In this document: in pieces, positions 19,301 to 25,915 of the stretch
Layout of the letters: each line of letters begins with the position of its first letter
How positions within the stretch are numbered: position 1 is the stretch's first letter
Assembly (NCBI GenBank): GCA_964483785.1
Contig: CAZACW010000008.1
Location: forward strand, 1-64,000
Length of the DNA stretch: 64,000 nt
Direction: 5' to 3'
DNA from: JABDGZ01 sp964483785
GTDB taxonomy: Bacteria > Omnitrophota > Gorgyraeia > Zapsychrales > Fredricksoniimonadaceae
Made by a program: the position numbers and the translations under genes
The notes under the pieces: model-generated
Seen by the model: only the letters and a program-made list of their open reading frames with translations
Databases searched by the model: none
Told to the model about the DNA's origin: nothing

Positions 19301-21889
19301 CCGCGTACCCGCAGAGATATTTATTTGCCTATAAGCGCTCAAATGAGGGAATTTTTATCAGGGCAACTCAACCAAGATATGCCGGGGAGTGTTTTTTTAA
19401 CTGACCAGTCGGGACGTACTTTGCTATATCAATTTCACCCCATTGCTGCGGTGAGTCAGCCTTATATAGGAATGATTATTCATAAAAGTGGGATTCCTCT
19501 TAGAATGGCCATCAAAGATAAGACTTTTAAGCAAAGGGATTATGACCATGTTAGCCATTTAGGAGGGACCAAATTATTATCAATTCTTAATTGTCCCGTG
19601 GCGTGGGTTTTCGAGGGGGCACGCTATGTTTATATCAGGGAAATCAGAGACAGGGAAATTACCGATTATATAAATGAAGATTTTCCGACCGCATCCCCAG
19701 AAATACATAAACGGTTTTTCTTTGCTTTGGGGGTGGCTATGTCAGAGGCATATATTTTGGGCATGTCCGACCGGAGAAGGAACTTGATTGTAAGTTTGAG
19801 GCGATTGGCGGAATTTGACACCAATTCTTTGAGTGAGGCTGGAAGCAGGGCCATTTTTAATATTGACCGTGAGAATGTCTTAACACCCAAGCAGATATCA
19901 AGACCGCCAATGGAAGACATTGACGAAGCTGCTAGTATGCCTAACGGATGGAGAAGGTGGGTTCCTCCTATCGAGAGACCAATATTTGATGATAATTTGT
20001 CATATTATCTCGATGGCTTTAAACAAGGTTTTCGGTCTATCCAAGCCTATTTTAGGGTCCAACAGAATGTCATTAAAGAAAAGATCATGGGAATAGCCCA
20101 AAGCGAGGGCAGTCCTTATGGGGCCAATATTATTGAACGCCTTAAACTTTCAGACCCCAATATTGACGCATTAGCGGATAAAATTAAAGCAAAAGCAGAA
20201 GCTCTTTTTAAATTACCTGATAGTCCAGATTCTGATGATGAAGCTATGACCGTTACGGAATTATTGAGCTTAGACCCTGTTAAAGCAGATATACAATTAC
20301 ATCTCTTCAGTTCACATAATTTGTGGGCGCTTAGAAATAAATGGTTGGAAGAATATGAACAAACACAGAGTACTGACACTCTCCGTGCGTCCAGGGTCCT
20401 ATTTGCATATATTTTTAAGAGTGCATTAGGCGCCGAACAGTCCAAAAAACTATCCAAACTGGTTGATTTGTTAGAGTCAGCCAATGATCCGGAAATTGAA
20501 TTGCGGAATGGGGCTGTTAGTTTATCTGAATTGAAAGGGTGGCAAGAAGATTTAGAGCCATTATTTTCAAAACTGTATAAATACGGCGTCCGCGAGATGT
20601 CCTATACCGTGGAACTCACCGTTGATTATATTAAGAATGAAATAAATCGCAGAGAACCTTCCCATGATGAGCCACAGCTCGAACGGTTAAAACAACTTGC
20701 AATGGCAGGGCCCATAGACAGAGAAAAATTAAAGCGATATCTTGTGGCTAATGTTTCTTATAGCGAATTGGATATGTGGTCCTATTTTTTATCGCAAGGC
20801 AGGTCTGGTTTAAGGCCCCAAAAGATTGGTTTTGATGAGTACCGTCAACGGATGAGAGACGCATACGAGGTTGTTGTTCAGGCCTTAAGCCGGGTTCTTT
20901 ATAATCATTATATGGAGTTTGAACCCGTCAACGATGATGAAGGTAAAAAAAGGCTTGAGACCAAAGCCAATGAAAATTTGATCCATAAAGGATATGATTT
21001 AGTATCCAGTTCTGAGATAAAATCGGATGCGGCGATGAATGCAGAGATTACTCAACTGTTGCAGGAAATGCGTGAAGGCGCAAGGGGTGATGCAATAATG
21101 GCATTTACCAGATTGAAGCAATTGGATCCGAGATATAACAACATGATTCCCGTAGACATGTTGTTTAGGGTCATGTTAGAGGAGCAAAAAGAGAATAAAA
21201 ATGTTAATGTGGTCATGGATTTCCCTCGTGAAAATGTATTTGTCGAGAGACGCAAAACGGGCCGGGGAACGTTTGAGTCGAGTGTCATCAATGAACTTAT
21301 TATCAATGCTTTCAAATATACCCCAGAACATGGGACAATCACCGTAAAATTGCGTCAAGAAGGCGGCCGTGTCCTGTTTTCAGTTAAGGATACGGGCATT
21401 GGTATTCCAGATGCAGATAAAGAAAAGGTTTGGCGAGATTTATACCGGGCGCCAAATGCCATAGCAGTACATCGTGGAACGGGAACTGGATTATATAGCA
21501 TGCGTTTGGTCATTCAACGTGATTATGATGGGACCATCAGCTTTGAGAGCAAGGAGGGCGAAGGAACGACTTTTACTGGCAATATCGCCAAGGGAAATGT
21601 TCCGGATCCAGCGATGATTCCAAATGGCAGGGATGTAAACCGAAGATTGGTTCGGGAGAGTTTTACTCCCGCTAAAGGCGGTATCGATCTTACCTCAGAT
21701 CAAGCTCTGACTGTCCAAAATAACGGGCAGGCCATCAAATTTCATGTTGATCCCGCGCAACTCAAAGAGCTCCAAAATGCCCCTGGTTTTGTGCCGGTCA
21801 TTATAGATTTTCAACCAATGACCGACATTCGTTTTTGGCTCGGCCTTGATGATCACCAGCCCGCTGGTCATCCCATAACCAGTATTTAA
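16319..21889 (+). CDS. Giant Omnitrophota-type multidomain protein (DnaJ, kinase-like, HATPase)
   Basis: 1856 residues with a signal peptide (ITSGLLIAFLANTFGIFSVAQA). The N-terminal region (LWVNLSPYEKDRIIPQSFG, LYPEGETGKRFWRRVY-like) is what I recall as an Omnitrophota signature. Two hydrophobic segments lie at ~372-424. A J-domain follows at ~516-582 with the HPD motif (RRVHPDVPG). Residues ~1055-1185 look like a degenerate kinase: MAIKDKTF, a hinge-like YVYIREI, GMSDRRRNLIV and FNIDREN. Residues ~1654-1755 are a histidine-kinase-type ATPase with N box ELIINAFKYTP, DTGIGIP and GTGTGLYS; no H-box is obvious. Linkers contain AMN motifs (IDAAMN ~596, DTAMN ~820, SDAAMN ~1569), and the C-terminus has GGIDLT and LDDHQPAG. 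Base composition is visibly AT-richer than in the flanking operons. A TATAAT overlaps the assigned start (16315-16320). Function unknown. Confidence 0.85.
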   Translation: MLKDINLKITITSGLLIAFLANTFGIFSVAQAQEFMLPKPGVMVPLSPAFNPPVLKGLKVHPNNPFRFDFILDKGDSRLGNDQLKTESTRLIKYFLASLTIPEKDLWVNLSPYEKDRIIPQSFGLTEMGRDLLAEDYMLKQITASLIYPEGETGKRFWRRVYVEAAKRFGTTNIQVNTFNKVWIVPEKAVVFENAKAKTAYVVESRLKVMLEQDYLSLEKHEGIQSIASVTKNTNQIGSQIVREIVIPELTKEVNQDKNFSQLRQVYHSLILATWYKKKIKDSILAAVYENRNKVAGVNNDDPKEKERIYERYLEAFKKGSYNYIKEEIDPLTQQSVPRKYFSGGLTMDQQAMDKAMIIKDIFRPSMLKKSPISSGMMLIGASMFIASQVNSIQYPNLAGVGGALGVVLYFVSYCMVFVVPKINPYHIMTSKQARYSSTGARELTEADFYLITYGRINFSEALKNRNFEQAGQIVRALNTLIMDNPYVGTSDLKEEINSMYGELWDAEHSDSRAGTDYNGYYATIGVERHASPEVITGTYRRKARRVHPDVPGTGSAPEFLKLKEAYDVLNDPEKRKMYDQGKWPKKEDQAQTIDAAMNVDKKAIAATEATSGKTALFEKFLEDLREQLAGSYLTMPLRDGRNLTLQLQLNSGGWFFAVDVYPFDIKNETEIRIGRGQFSALEPVFNIEPSNHFLASRKTIGKILFMVRVDAQGNPIILFEENQPSLGFRMIPLKQQELFFNWIEVVQQRIMNIAYQLGAVNFYAHTAEYIKESYPSISEVNLDLNYRRVNSVKKGWKKTELDIFNNGKKQEVWRYTGFDTAMNSLLNDALRALKAQQNDQFKTKIVAFMEQLIVEQKEHGISHWQVVEPFKDLIEYVENPSTPVAQLRFLEEISQQLRPYQADLRIAAPLGILVSSIKRYRTKEWGGMNDLNALTNLNALLDNQLLSAYQRKIVSDARAGLADGSWHPGINPLSQMLDEYRRMILLEDGLDFPPRTRRDIYLPISAQMREFLSGQLNQDMPGSVFLTDQSGRTLLYQFHPIAAVSQPYIGMIIHKSGIPLRMAIKDKTFKQRDYDHVSHLGGTKLLSILNCPVAWVFEGARYVYIREIRDREITDYINEDFPTASPEIHKRFFFALGVAMSEAYILGMSDRRRNLIVSLRRLAEFDTNSLSEAGSRAIFNIDRENVLTPKQISRPPMEDIDEAASMPNGWRRWVPPIERPIFDDNLSYYLDGFKQGFRSIQAYFRVQQNVIKEKIMGIAQSEGSPYGANIIERLKLSDPNIDALADKIKAKAEALFKLPDSPDSDDEAMTVTELLSLDPVKADIQLHLFSSHNLWALRNKWLEEYEQTQSTDTLRASRVLFAYIFKSALGAEQSKKLSKLVDLLESANDPEIELRNGAVSLSELKGWQEDLEPLFSKLYKYGVREMSYTVELTVDYIKNEINRREPSHDEPQLERLKQLAMAGPIDREKLKRYLVANVSYSELDMWSYFLSQGRSGLRPQKIGFDEYRQRMRDAYEVVVQALSRVLYNHYMEFEPVNDDEGKKRLETKANENLIHKGYDLVSSSEIKSDAAMNAEITQLLQEMREGARGDAIMAFTRLKQLDPRYNNMIPVDMLFRVMLEEQKENKNVNVVMDFPRENVFVERRKTGRGTFESSVINELIINAFKYTPEHGTITVKLRQEGGRVLFSVKDTGIGIPDADKEKVWRDLYRAPNAIAVHRGTGTGLYSMRLVIQRDYDGTISFESKEGEGTTFTGNIAKGNVPDPAMIPNGRDVNRRLVRESFTPAKGGIDLTSDQALTVQNNGQAIKFHVDPAQLKELQNAPGFVPVIIDFQPMTDIRFWLGLDDHQPAGHPITSI

Positions 21890-22187
21890 ATAACAGGGGA
21901 TGCGGCCCTGATCTTTCGGTTTGCCGGATTTTTATCTTTTAGTGAAATGCTCAGGTTCTCTCCGTAGCTTTAAATATCTCCTTTATCGACAACGTCCAAA
22001 GGATCATTAATTTCATTGTTGCCGGTTTTTTCTTATATATTTCCTTGGGGATTATTTTTTGAATTATTACCATAGTCTTATGGTTGATCACTAAGGCCTT
22101 GTTGGCTCATTAAAGGGTCGTTTTAAGGCCCTGGCTGGCCTTCCGAGGGGCCTTCCAGGGTCTAACAGCCAAATTTATGTATGTTGC
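21890..22187. other. Non-coding gap between the giant gene and higBA
   Basis: About 300 AT-rich bases without a supportable gene. The only structure seen is an imperfect GC-rich hairpin near 22122-22160 (CCCTGG ... GGCC ... GGCC ... CCAGGG), which may terminate the giant gene although no T-run follows it. Confidence 0.5.
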
Positions 22188-22220
22188 TTGACAAATATCT
22201 CAATATGAGATATACTCTCA
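22188..22220 (+). promoter_or_regulatory. higBA promoter with overlapping operator palindromes
   Basis: A near-perfect sigma70 promoter: TTGACA (22188-22193), 17-base spacer, TATACT (22211-22216). The spacer and -10 are covered by ATATCTCA-ATA-TGAGATAT (22195-22213), a perfect inverted repeat, and by an overlapping second one, TGAGA-TATAC-TCTCA (22206-22220). This is the expected arrangement for autorepression by the HigA antitoxin or the HigBA complex. Confidence 0.88.
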
Positions 22221-22239
22221 TCAGATAGAGGAGGTAAAA

Positions 22240-22530
22240 ATGCATGTTATATCAAGAAGGGCTTTACAGGTCTTTTGGGAGAAAAATCCAGACAGCGAAG
22301 GGTCTCTTAAAGCGTGGTTTAAGATCGTCAGTCTGTCGGAATATCAAGGGTTTAATGATTTGAAAAAGACCTTTGGCTCGGTAGATAAAGTAGGAAGCAA
22401 GTATGTGTTTAATATAGGTGGCAATAAATATCGGTTGGTTACAGCTATTCATTTTAATACTGGAAGAATATATGTGCGAGCTGTCTTGACACATAAGGAG
22501 TATGACAAAGAGGAGTGGAAAAATGGTTAA
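22240..22530 (+). CDS. higB: HigB-family toxin (mRNA interferase) of a type II toxin-antitoxin pair
   Basis: 96 residues matching the HigB toxin family: MHVISRRALQVFWEKNPDSE at the start, LKAWFKIV, then VFNIGGNKYRLVTAIHF and YVRAVLTHKEYDK. The fold is a RelE-like ribosome-dependent mRNA interferase. A strong Shine-Dalgarno AGGAGG sits 7 bases before the ATG. The gene overlaps higA by 8 bases; toxin-before-antitoxin order is typical of hig loci. Composition is AT-rich like the neighbouring giant gene, consistent with an accessory segment next to tRNA genes. Confidence 0.93.
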   Translation: MHVISRRALQVFWEKNPDSEGSLKAWFKIVSLSEYQGFNDLKKTFGSVDKVGSKYVFNIGGNKYRLVTAIHFNTGRIYVRAVLTHKEYDKEEWKNG

Positions 22531-22927
22531 AATAATCAATGAACCAGTTTTGAAAAAGACCTGGCCTACAGTTGAGCAATATCTTTCCATTCATACAAAG
22601 CAAGATTATGAAAATGCCATCATTGTGCTTAATCATTTGTTAGATGAAGTGGGTGATAATAAAGATCATCCGTTGTTTGGTTTTATAGAAATTTTGGGTA
22701 TTGTTATAGAAAACTATGAAACAGAACATCATGATTGGGAAGATGCTTCAGGAGTTGATGTTCTTAAATATTTAATGGAAGAACACAATTTAAATCAAAC
22801 GGACCTTTCTGAAATAGGTTCTCAAGGTGTTGTTTCAGAAATTTTGAATGGTAAGCGGCAATTAAATGTTAATCAAATTAAAAAATTGGGTGAAAGATTC
22901 CATGTAAAACCGGCAGTTTTTTTATAA
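22523..22927 (+). CDS. higA: HigA-family antitoxin with C-terminal helix-turn-helix
   Basis: 134 residues from the ATG at 22523, chosen because AGGAG lies 7 bases upstream; an upstream in-frame codon at 22502 falls inside higB without a ribosome site. The N-terminal half (ENAIIVLNHLLDEVGDN, HPLFGFIEILG) is the toxin-binding part; the C-terminal half (KYLMEEHNLNQTDLSEIGSQ, VSEILNGKRQLNVNQIKKLG) is an Xre-type HTH. It should neutralise HigB and repress the palindromic operator at 22195-22220. Confidence 0.92.
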   Translation: MVKIINEPVLKKTWPTVEQYLSIHTKQDYENAIIVLNHLLDEVGDNKDHPLFGFIEILGIVIENYETEHHDWEDASGVDVLKYLMEEHNLNQTDLSEIGSQGVVSEILNGKRQLNVNQIKKLGERFHVKPAVFL

Positions 22928-23025
22928 TTTAGGATAAATATATGCTATATTTTAGATGCCCTCAAAAAATCCGTATACACCCGCCAAATTTATTGTATAA
23001 TTCGACGTCAGTTTAAGCGATTTAC

Positions 23026-23101
23026 GCTGGCTTAGCTCAGTTGGTAGAGCAGCTGATTTGTAATCAGCAGGTCGGGGGTTCGAAGCCTCTAGCCAGCTCC
23101 A
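23026..23101 (+). tRNA. tRNA-Thr (anticodon TGT), CCA encoded
   Basis: A 76-base cloverleaf: acceptor GCTGGCT/AGCCAGC, D arm GCTCAGTTGGTAGAGC, anticodon arm GCTGA-TTTGTAA-TCAGC giving anticodon TGT, T loop GGTTCGAAGCC, then T-CCA at the 3' end. First of three tRNA genes within 0.8 kb. Confidence 0.97.
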
Positions 23102-23103
23102 TA

Positions 23104-23136
23104 TATGGATTCCCGGCAAAATCATCGGGAACGACG
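23104..23136. repeat. TGGATTCCCG hairpin repeat, copy 1
   Basis: TGGATTCCCG ... CGGGAACGACGGG forms a TTCCCG/CGGGAA stem with a 10-base loop between tRNA-Thr and tRNA-Tyr. A second, shorter version of this hairpin lies at 24604. Confidence 0.6.
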
Positions 23137-23146
23137 GGACTATTAC

Positions 23147-23227
23147 GGGCAGGTACCCAAGTGGTCAACGGGGGCAGACTGTAAATCTGCTGCGCTAGCT
23201 TCGGAGGTTCGAATCCTTCCCTGCCCA
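23147..23227 (+). tRNA. tRNA-Tyr (anticodon GTA), long variable arm, CCA not encoded
   Basis: An 81-base cloverleaf: acceptor GGGCAGG/CCTGCCC, anticodon arm GCAGA-CTGTAAA-TCTGC giving GTA, long class II variable arm (GCGCTAGCTTC region), T arm GGAGG-TTCGAAT-CCTTC, discriminator A followed by TATT instead of CCA. Its 3' end is repeated 163 bases downstream. Confidence 0.95.
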
Positions 23228-23407
23228 TATTATAAAGAATTACTATAGTTGCTGTGGAAGGATTCGAATGAGCCCTGCTTAGAAACCTCGACGAATAGGA
23301 GAGGTTTCTAGGGCGAGTGGCCGACCCAAAGCGAAGCGAGCCGCCAGAAGCGGCGAGGCGAGCGCAGGGCGCCGAATCCTTCCCTGCCCATATTAAAGAA
23401 TTACTAT
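23228..23407. repeat. Structured element ending in a duplicate of the tRNA-Tyr 3' end
   Basis: The 35-37 bases covering the tRNA-Tyr 3' end and its flank (23210-23246, from CGAATCCTTCCCTGCCCATA) recur at 23373-23407 with a 2-base indel. Between them are an inverted partial copy (GGAAGGATTCGAAT at ~23256), a 9-bp hairpin (AGAAACCTC/GAGGTTTCT) and a GC-rich stretch (GCGAAGCGAGCCGCC, GCGGCGAGGCGAGC). No gene is supportable. It looks like a small insertion that rebuilds the tRNA end. Confidence 0.75.
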
Positions 23408-23412
23408 GCCAT

Positions 23413-23687
23413 ATTAATAAACGTGAGTTCGACATATTGAGAAAGGCATGCAAGGATACGTTTTTGATAAGACGATGCGCTTTTCCCCCCCAGGCACGCA
23501 GGATACCATCACAACCCCGGGGGTTGTGATGGTATCCATGCGTACCGTCGGGTGGCCGAGGGAGGGGCATCGCCCGTTGAGCGAGGCTTTTGCGAGCGAA
23601 ACGGGGATACCCGAGGCCAGGACCCGACGGTCTGCGAAACATATCCTTGCATGCCTATAGATAGCGTTATGTCGAACCGGCGTTAAT
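23413..23687. repeat. MITE-like element with ~50-bp imperfect terminal inverted repeats
   Basis: The right end (23637-23687: ACATATCCTTGCATGCC ... GTTATGTCGAAC ... CGTTAAT) recurs at 49106-49156 with three mismatches. The left end (23413-23465) is a divergent inverted copy (GTTCGACAT ... GGCATGCAAGGATACG). The interior holds an ACAACC palindrome and nested stems, including ACCGTCGGGT (23544-23553) with ACCCGACGGT (23622-23631). There is no transposase. It may be a non-autonomous element or a structured RNA. Confidence 0.65.
23501..23537. repeat. ACAACC-type dispersed palindrome, copy 2 (perfect 37 bp)
   Basis: Arms of 18 bases (GGATACCATCACAACCCC and its complement) around a single central G, inside the MITE-like element. 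Confidence 0.9.
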
Positions 23688-23711
23688 GATTATATGCACA
23701 TAGCGAGAGAC

Positions 23712-23785
23712 GCGGGAGTAGTTCAGTGGTAGAACTCCAGCCTTCCAAGCTGGTAACGACGGTTCGATTCCGTTCTCCCGCTCCA
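23712..23785 (+). tRNA. tRNA-Gly (anticodon TCC), CCA encoded
   Basis: A 74-base cloverleaf: acceptor GCGGGAG/CTCCCGC, D arm GTTCAGTGGTAGAAC, anticodon arm CCAGC-CTTCCAA-GCTGG giving TCC, T arm ACGG-TTCGATT-CCGT, then T-CCA. The last 21 bases are repeated 81 bases downstream. Confidence 0.97.
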
Positions 23786-23867
23786 ATTGATGAAATTATA
23801 AGCAGTTCGACGGTTTCCGCCGGAGGCGGATCAGCCTTTGGCTGACGATTCCGTTCTCCCGCTCCAA
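23786..23867. repeat. Element ending in a duplicate of the tRNA-Gly 3' end
   Basis: The 22 bases at 23765-23786 (CGATTCCGTTCTCCCGCTCC, then AA) are repeated exactly at 23846-23867. Between them are two adjacent hairpins, TCCGCC/GGCGGA and TCAGCC-TTT-GGCTGA. The arrangement parallels that after tRNA-Tyr. Confidence 0.8.
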
Positions 23868-23895
23868 AAGTAAACTATACATACCAAAGGAGATT

Positions 23896-24600
23896 ATGAA
23901 GGTAACCCTGCTGGTACCCACCCTGAATGAAGCTGTAGGTATGCGCGCTGTCATGCCCAAGGTGAAAAAGGACTGGGTGGACCAGATCCTGATCGTAGAC
24001 GGCAAGTCCACGGACGCTACCGCGGACATCGCCAAGCAAATGGGCTATGATGTGGTGATCCAGCAGTCCCCGGGCATCCGGGGCGCCTATATGGACGCCC
24101 TTCCCTATATTAAAGGCGATGTGATCCTGACCTTCAGTCCTGACGGCAATTCTATCCCTGAACTTATTCCTGATGTCATCGCCAAGATCAAGGAAGGCTA
24201 TGACATGGTCATTGTTTCGCGCTATGCCAAGGGCGCTAAAAGCTATGATGATGACGCGGTAACAGCCTTCGGTAACTGGCTTTTTACAGGCACCATCAAT
24301 CTATTGCACCGCGCCAATTACACCGATGCCATGGTCATTTACCGGGCCTATCCTAAGCGATTGATCTATGACCTGGAGCTGGACAAGGACAAAAGCTTTG
24401 CCTTTGAAGAGAATTTGTTCAAGACCAAGATCAGCTGGGAGCCGCTTTTGTCCATCCGCGCGGCCAAACGCCGCCTGCAGGTCTGCGATATTCCCGGCGA
24501 TGAGCCGGCCCGCGAAGGGGGCGAGCGCAAACTGCAGGTCTTAAAGTGGGGCGCGGCCTACATGTTCGAAATCTGGCGGGAAATCTTCATTTGGCGGTGA
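23896..24600 (+). CDS. GT2 family glycosyltransferase (dolichyl/polyprenyl-phosphate type)
   Basis: 234 residues with a GT-A fold: VTLLVPTLNEAVGMRAVM, ILIVDGKSTDATADIA, and FSPDGNSIPELIPD in place of the usual DxD region. Similar to the short, soluble polyprenyl-phosphate sugar transferases (DPM1-like) but without C-terminal membrane segments. Shine-Dalgarno AAAGGAG lies 6-7 bases before the ATG. Acceptor and donor are unknown. It may be transcribed with gpsA, 36 bases downstream. Confidence 0.85.
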   Translation: MKVTLLVPTLNEAVGMRAVMPKVKKDWVDQILIVDGKSTDATADIAKQMGYDVVIQQSPGIRGAYMDALPYIKGDVILTFSPDGNSIPELIPDVIAKIKEGYDMVIVSRYAKGAKSYDDDAVTAFGNWLFTGTINLLHRANYTDAMVIYRAYPKRLIYDLELDKDKSFAFEENLFKTKISWEPLLSIRAAKRRLQVCDIPGDEPAREGGERKLQVLKWGAAYMFEIWREIFIWR

Positions 24601-24603
24601 TGG

Positions 24604-24627
24604 ATTTGGATTCCCGCTTTCGCGGGC
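24604..24627. repeat. TGGATTCCCG hairpin repeat, copy 2
   Basis: ATTTGGATTCCCGC-TTTC-GCGGGCA forms a 5-bp GC stem with a 4-base loop in the gap between the GT2 gene and gpsA. It shares TGGATTCCCG with the copy at 23104. Confidence 0.55.
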
Positions 24628-24636
24628 AGGGCAAAG

Positions 24637-25635
24637 ATGAGGATAATCAGAAAGATCAGTATCATAGGCGACGGCGGCTGGGGCACCACCCTGGCCGTCC
24701 ATTTGGCCCGCCAAAAATATCCCGTGCTGCTTTGGGGCGCTTTTGCGGAGGATATCAGCCAAACCGCCCGCCGCCGTGAAAACAAAAAATTCCTGCCCGG
24801 CGTCAAAATCCCTTCCCAGGTCAGATTGTCCGCAGACCTTCACGAAGCTGTTCAATATGGGGACCTGATTGTCCTGTCCGTGCCTTCGGAATATTTGACC
24901 AAGACCTTGATCAAACTCAAAAAAACAGCTTATCAGGGCAAGGTCTTTGTCAGCGTGGTCAAGGGTATTGAGCCTAAGACTTTTAAGCGCATGTCCGAGG
25001 TTATTCTTCAGCATCTGCCCAGGGTGCCCTTGGTGGTGCTTTCCGGTCCTACCATTGCCGGTGAGGTGGCCAGGGGCGTGCCGACTACAGCCGTAGCTGC
25101 CTGCAAGGACAAGAGCCTGGCCGCGCTTGTCCAAAAAATATTCAATTCAAACGCCTTTAGGATTTATACCAACACGGATGTAGCCGGCGTTGAATTCGGC
25201 GGCAGTGTCAAGAATGTCATTGCCCTGGCCTGCGGGATCTGCGACGGATTAAAGCTTGGCACCAATGCCAAGGCCGCCATTCTGACACGCGGCCTGGCGG
25301 AAATTTCCCGTTTAGGCATGGCCTTGGGCGCCAAACAAGAGACCTTTTACGGATTGGCCGGTTTAGGGGACTTAGTCACAACCTGCTTCAGCCCCAACAG
25401 CCGCAACCGCAGTGTGGGTGAGGCCCTGGGCCGCGGAAGGAAGATCAAGGAGATCCTGGGCTCCATGCATGCCGTCGCTGAAGGGGTGCTGACAGCCAAG
25501 GCCGTATATGCCCTGGCCCGTAAAAAGAGGATCGCTGCACCCATTGTGGATGAGGTTTACAAGATCATTTTCACCCGCAAGCCTGCGGCCAAGGCCATGC
25601 GCGATTTGATGGGCCGCTCCCTAAAATCCGAATAA
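24637..25635 (+). CDS. gpsA: Glycerol-3-phosphate dehydrogenase [NAD(P)+]
   Basis: 332 residues. The N-terminal Rossmann motif is ISIIGDGGWGTTLAVHLA, followed by VSVVKGIEPKT, the conserved VVLSGPTIAGEVARG, and the catalytic-domain sequence GGSVKNVIALACGICDGLKL with the active Lys; GLAGLGDLVTTCFSPNSRNR is the C-terminal signature. Reduces dihydroxyacetone phosphate to sn-glycerol-3-phosphate for phospholipid synthesis in the cytoplasm. Family-normal length. Confidence 0.97.
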   Translation: MRIIRKISIIGDGGWGTTLAVHLARQKYPVLLWGAFAEDISQTARRRENKKFLPGVKIPSQVRLSADLHEAVQYGDLIVLSVPSEYLTKTLIKLKKTAYQGKVFVSVVKGIEPKTFKRMSEVILQHLPRVPLVVLSGPTIAGEVARGVPTTAVAACKDKSLAALVQKIFNSNAFRIYTNTDVAGVEFGGSVKNVIALACGICDGLKLGTNAKAAILTRGLAEISRLGMALGAKQETFYGLAGLGDLVTTCFSPNSRNRSVGEALGRGRKIKEILGSMHAVAEGVLTAKAVYALARKKRIAAPIVDEVYKIIFTRKPAAKAMRDLMGRSLKSE

Positions 25636-25651
25636 ATGGGCCTTTTTTGGA

Positions 25652-25680
25652 TTGACAAAGAAAAGTTTATCAAGTAGACT
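25652..25680 (+). promoter_or_regulatory. Sigma70-type promoter upstream of the small gene at 25725
   Basis: TTGACA (25652-25657), 17-base spacer, TAGACT (25675-25680). About 38 bases of leader follow before a strong AAGGAGGA ribosome site. Confidence 0.75.
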
Positions 25681-25724
25681 CTCAATTAATCAAACAACCT
25701 TCAACGTTTTTTAAGGAGGACTGG

Positions 25725-25898
25725 ATGGAGAAATTATCGTTCTATGATGTGAAAACCAAGGCCAAATTTGAAACCGATACCTACTCCGTAAAGGAAAAAG
25801 GCGGGCGTTTTTTTGCCGTTACCAAGTCCCTGAAAGGTTCGCATGAGTGCTGGCGCGTGTTAAGCAAGGACCAGGCCGCCAAACTTAAAAAGAAATAG
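25725..25898 (+). CDS. Small basic conserved-looking hypothetical protein (57 aa)
   Basis: 57 residues beginning MEKLSFYDVKTKAKFETDTY and ending in a lysine-rich tail, with AVTKSLKGSHECWRVL in the middle. It has its own promoter and one of the best Shine-Dalgarno sequences in the window (AAGGAGGA, 4-5 bases before the ATG), so it is clearly expressed and probably abundant. I do not recognise a named family. The alternating hydrophobic pattern suggests a small beta-sheet protein, perhaps nucleic-acid binding; that is a guess from charge and size. rsfS follows 17 bases later. Confidence 0.8.
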   Translation: MEKLSFYDVKTKAKFETDTYSVKEKGGRFFAVTKSLKGSHECWRVLSKDQAAKLKKK

Positions 25899-25915
25899 GT
25901 ACCAAGGAAGATTTT

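Noticed and set aside
23104..23136. Terminator between tRNA-Thr and tRNA-Tyr
   Set aside because: The hairpin has no following T-run and matches a repeat found again at 24604.
23228..23407. Second tRNA-Tyr gene or pseudogene
   Set aside because: Only the T-arm and acceptor 3' half is repeated; no D arm or anticodon arm precedes it.
23064..23642. A 192-codon minus-strand reading frame ending in GFEPPTC-like sequence
   Set aside because: It runs antisense through two tRNA genes; GFEPP-type peptides are a well-known artefact of reversed tRNA sequence.
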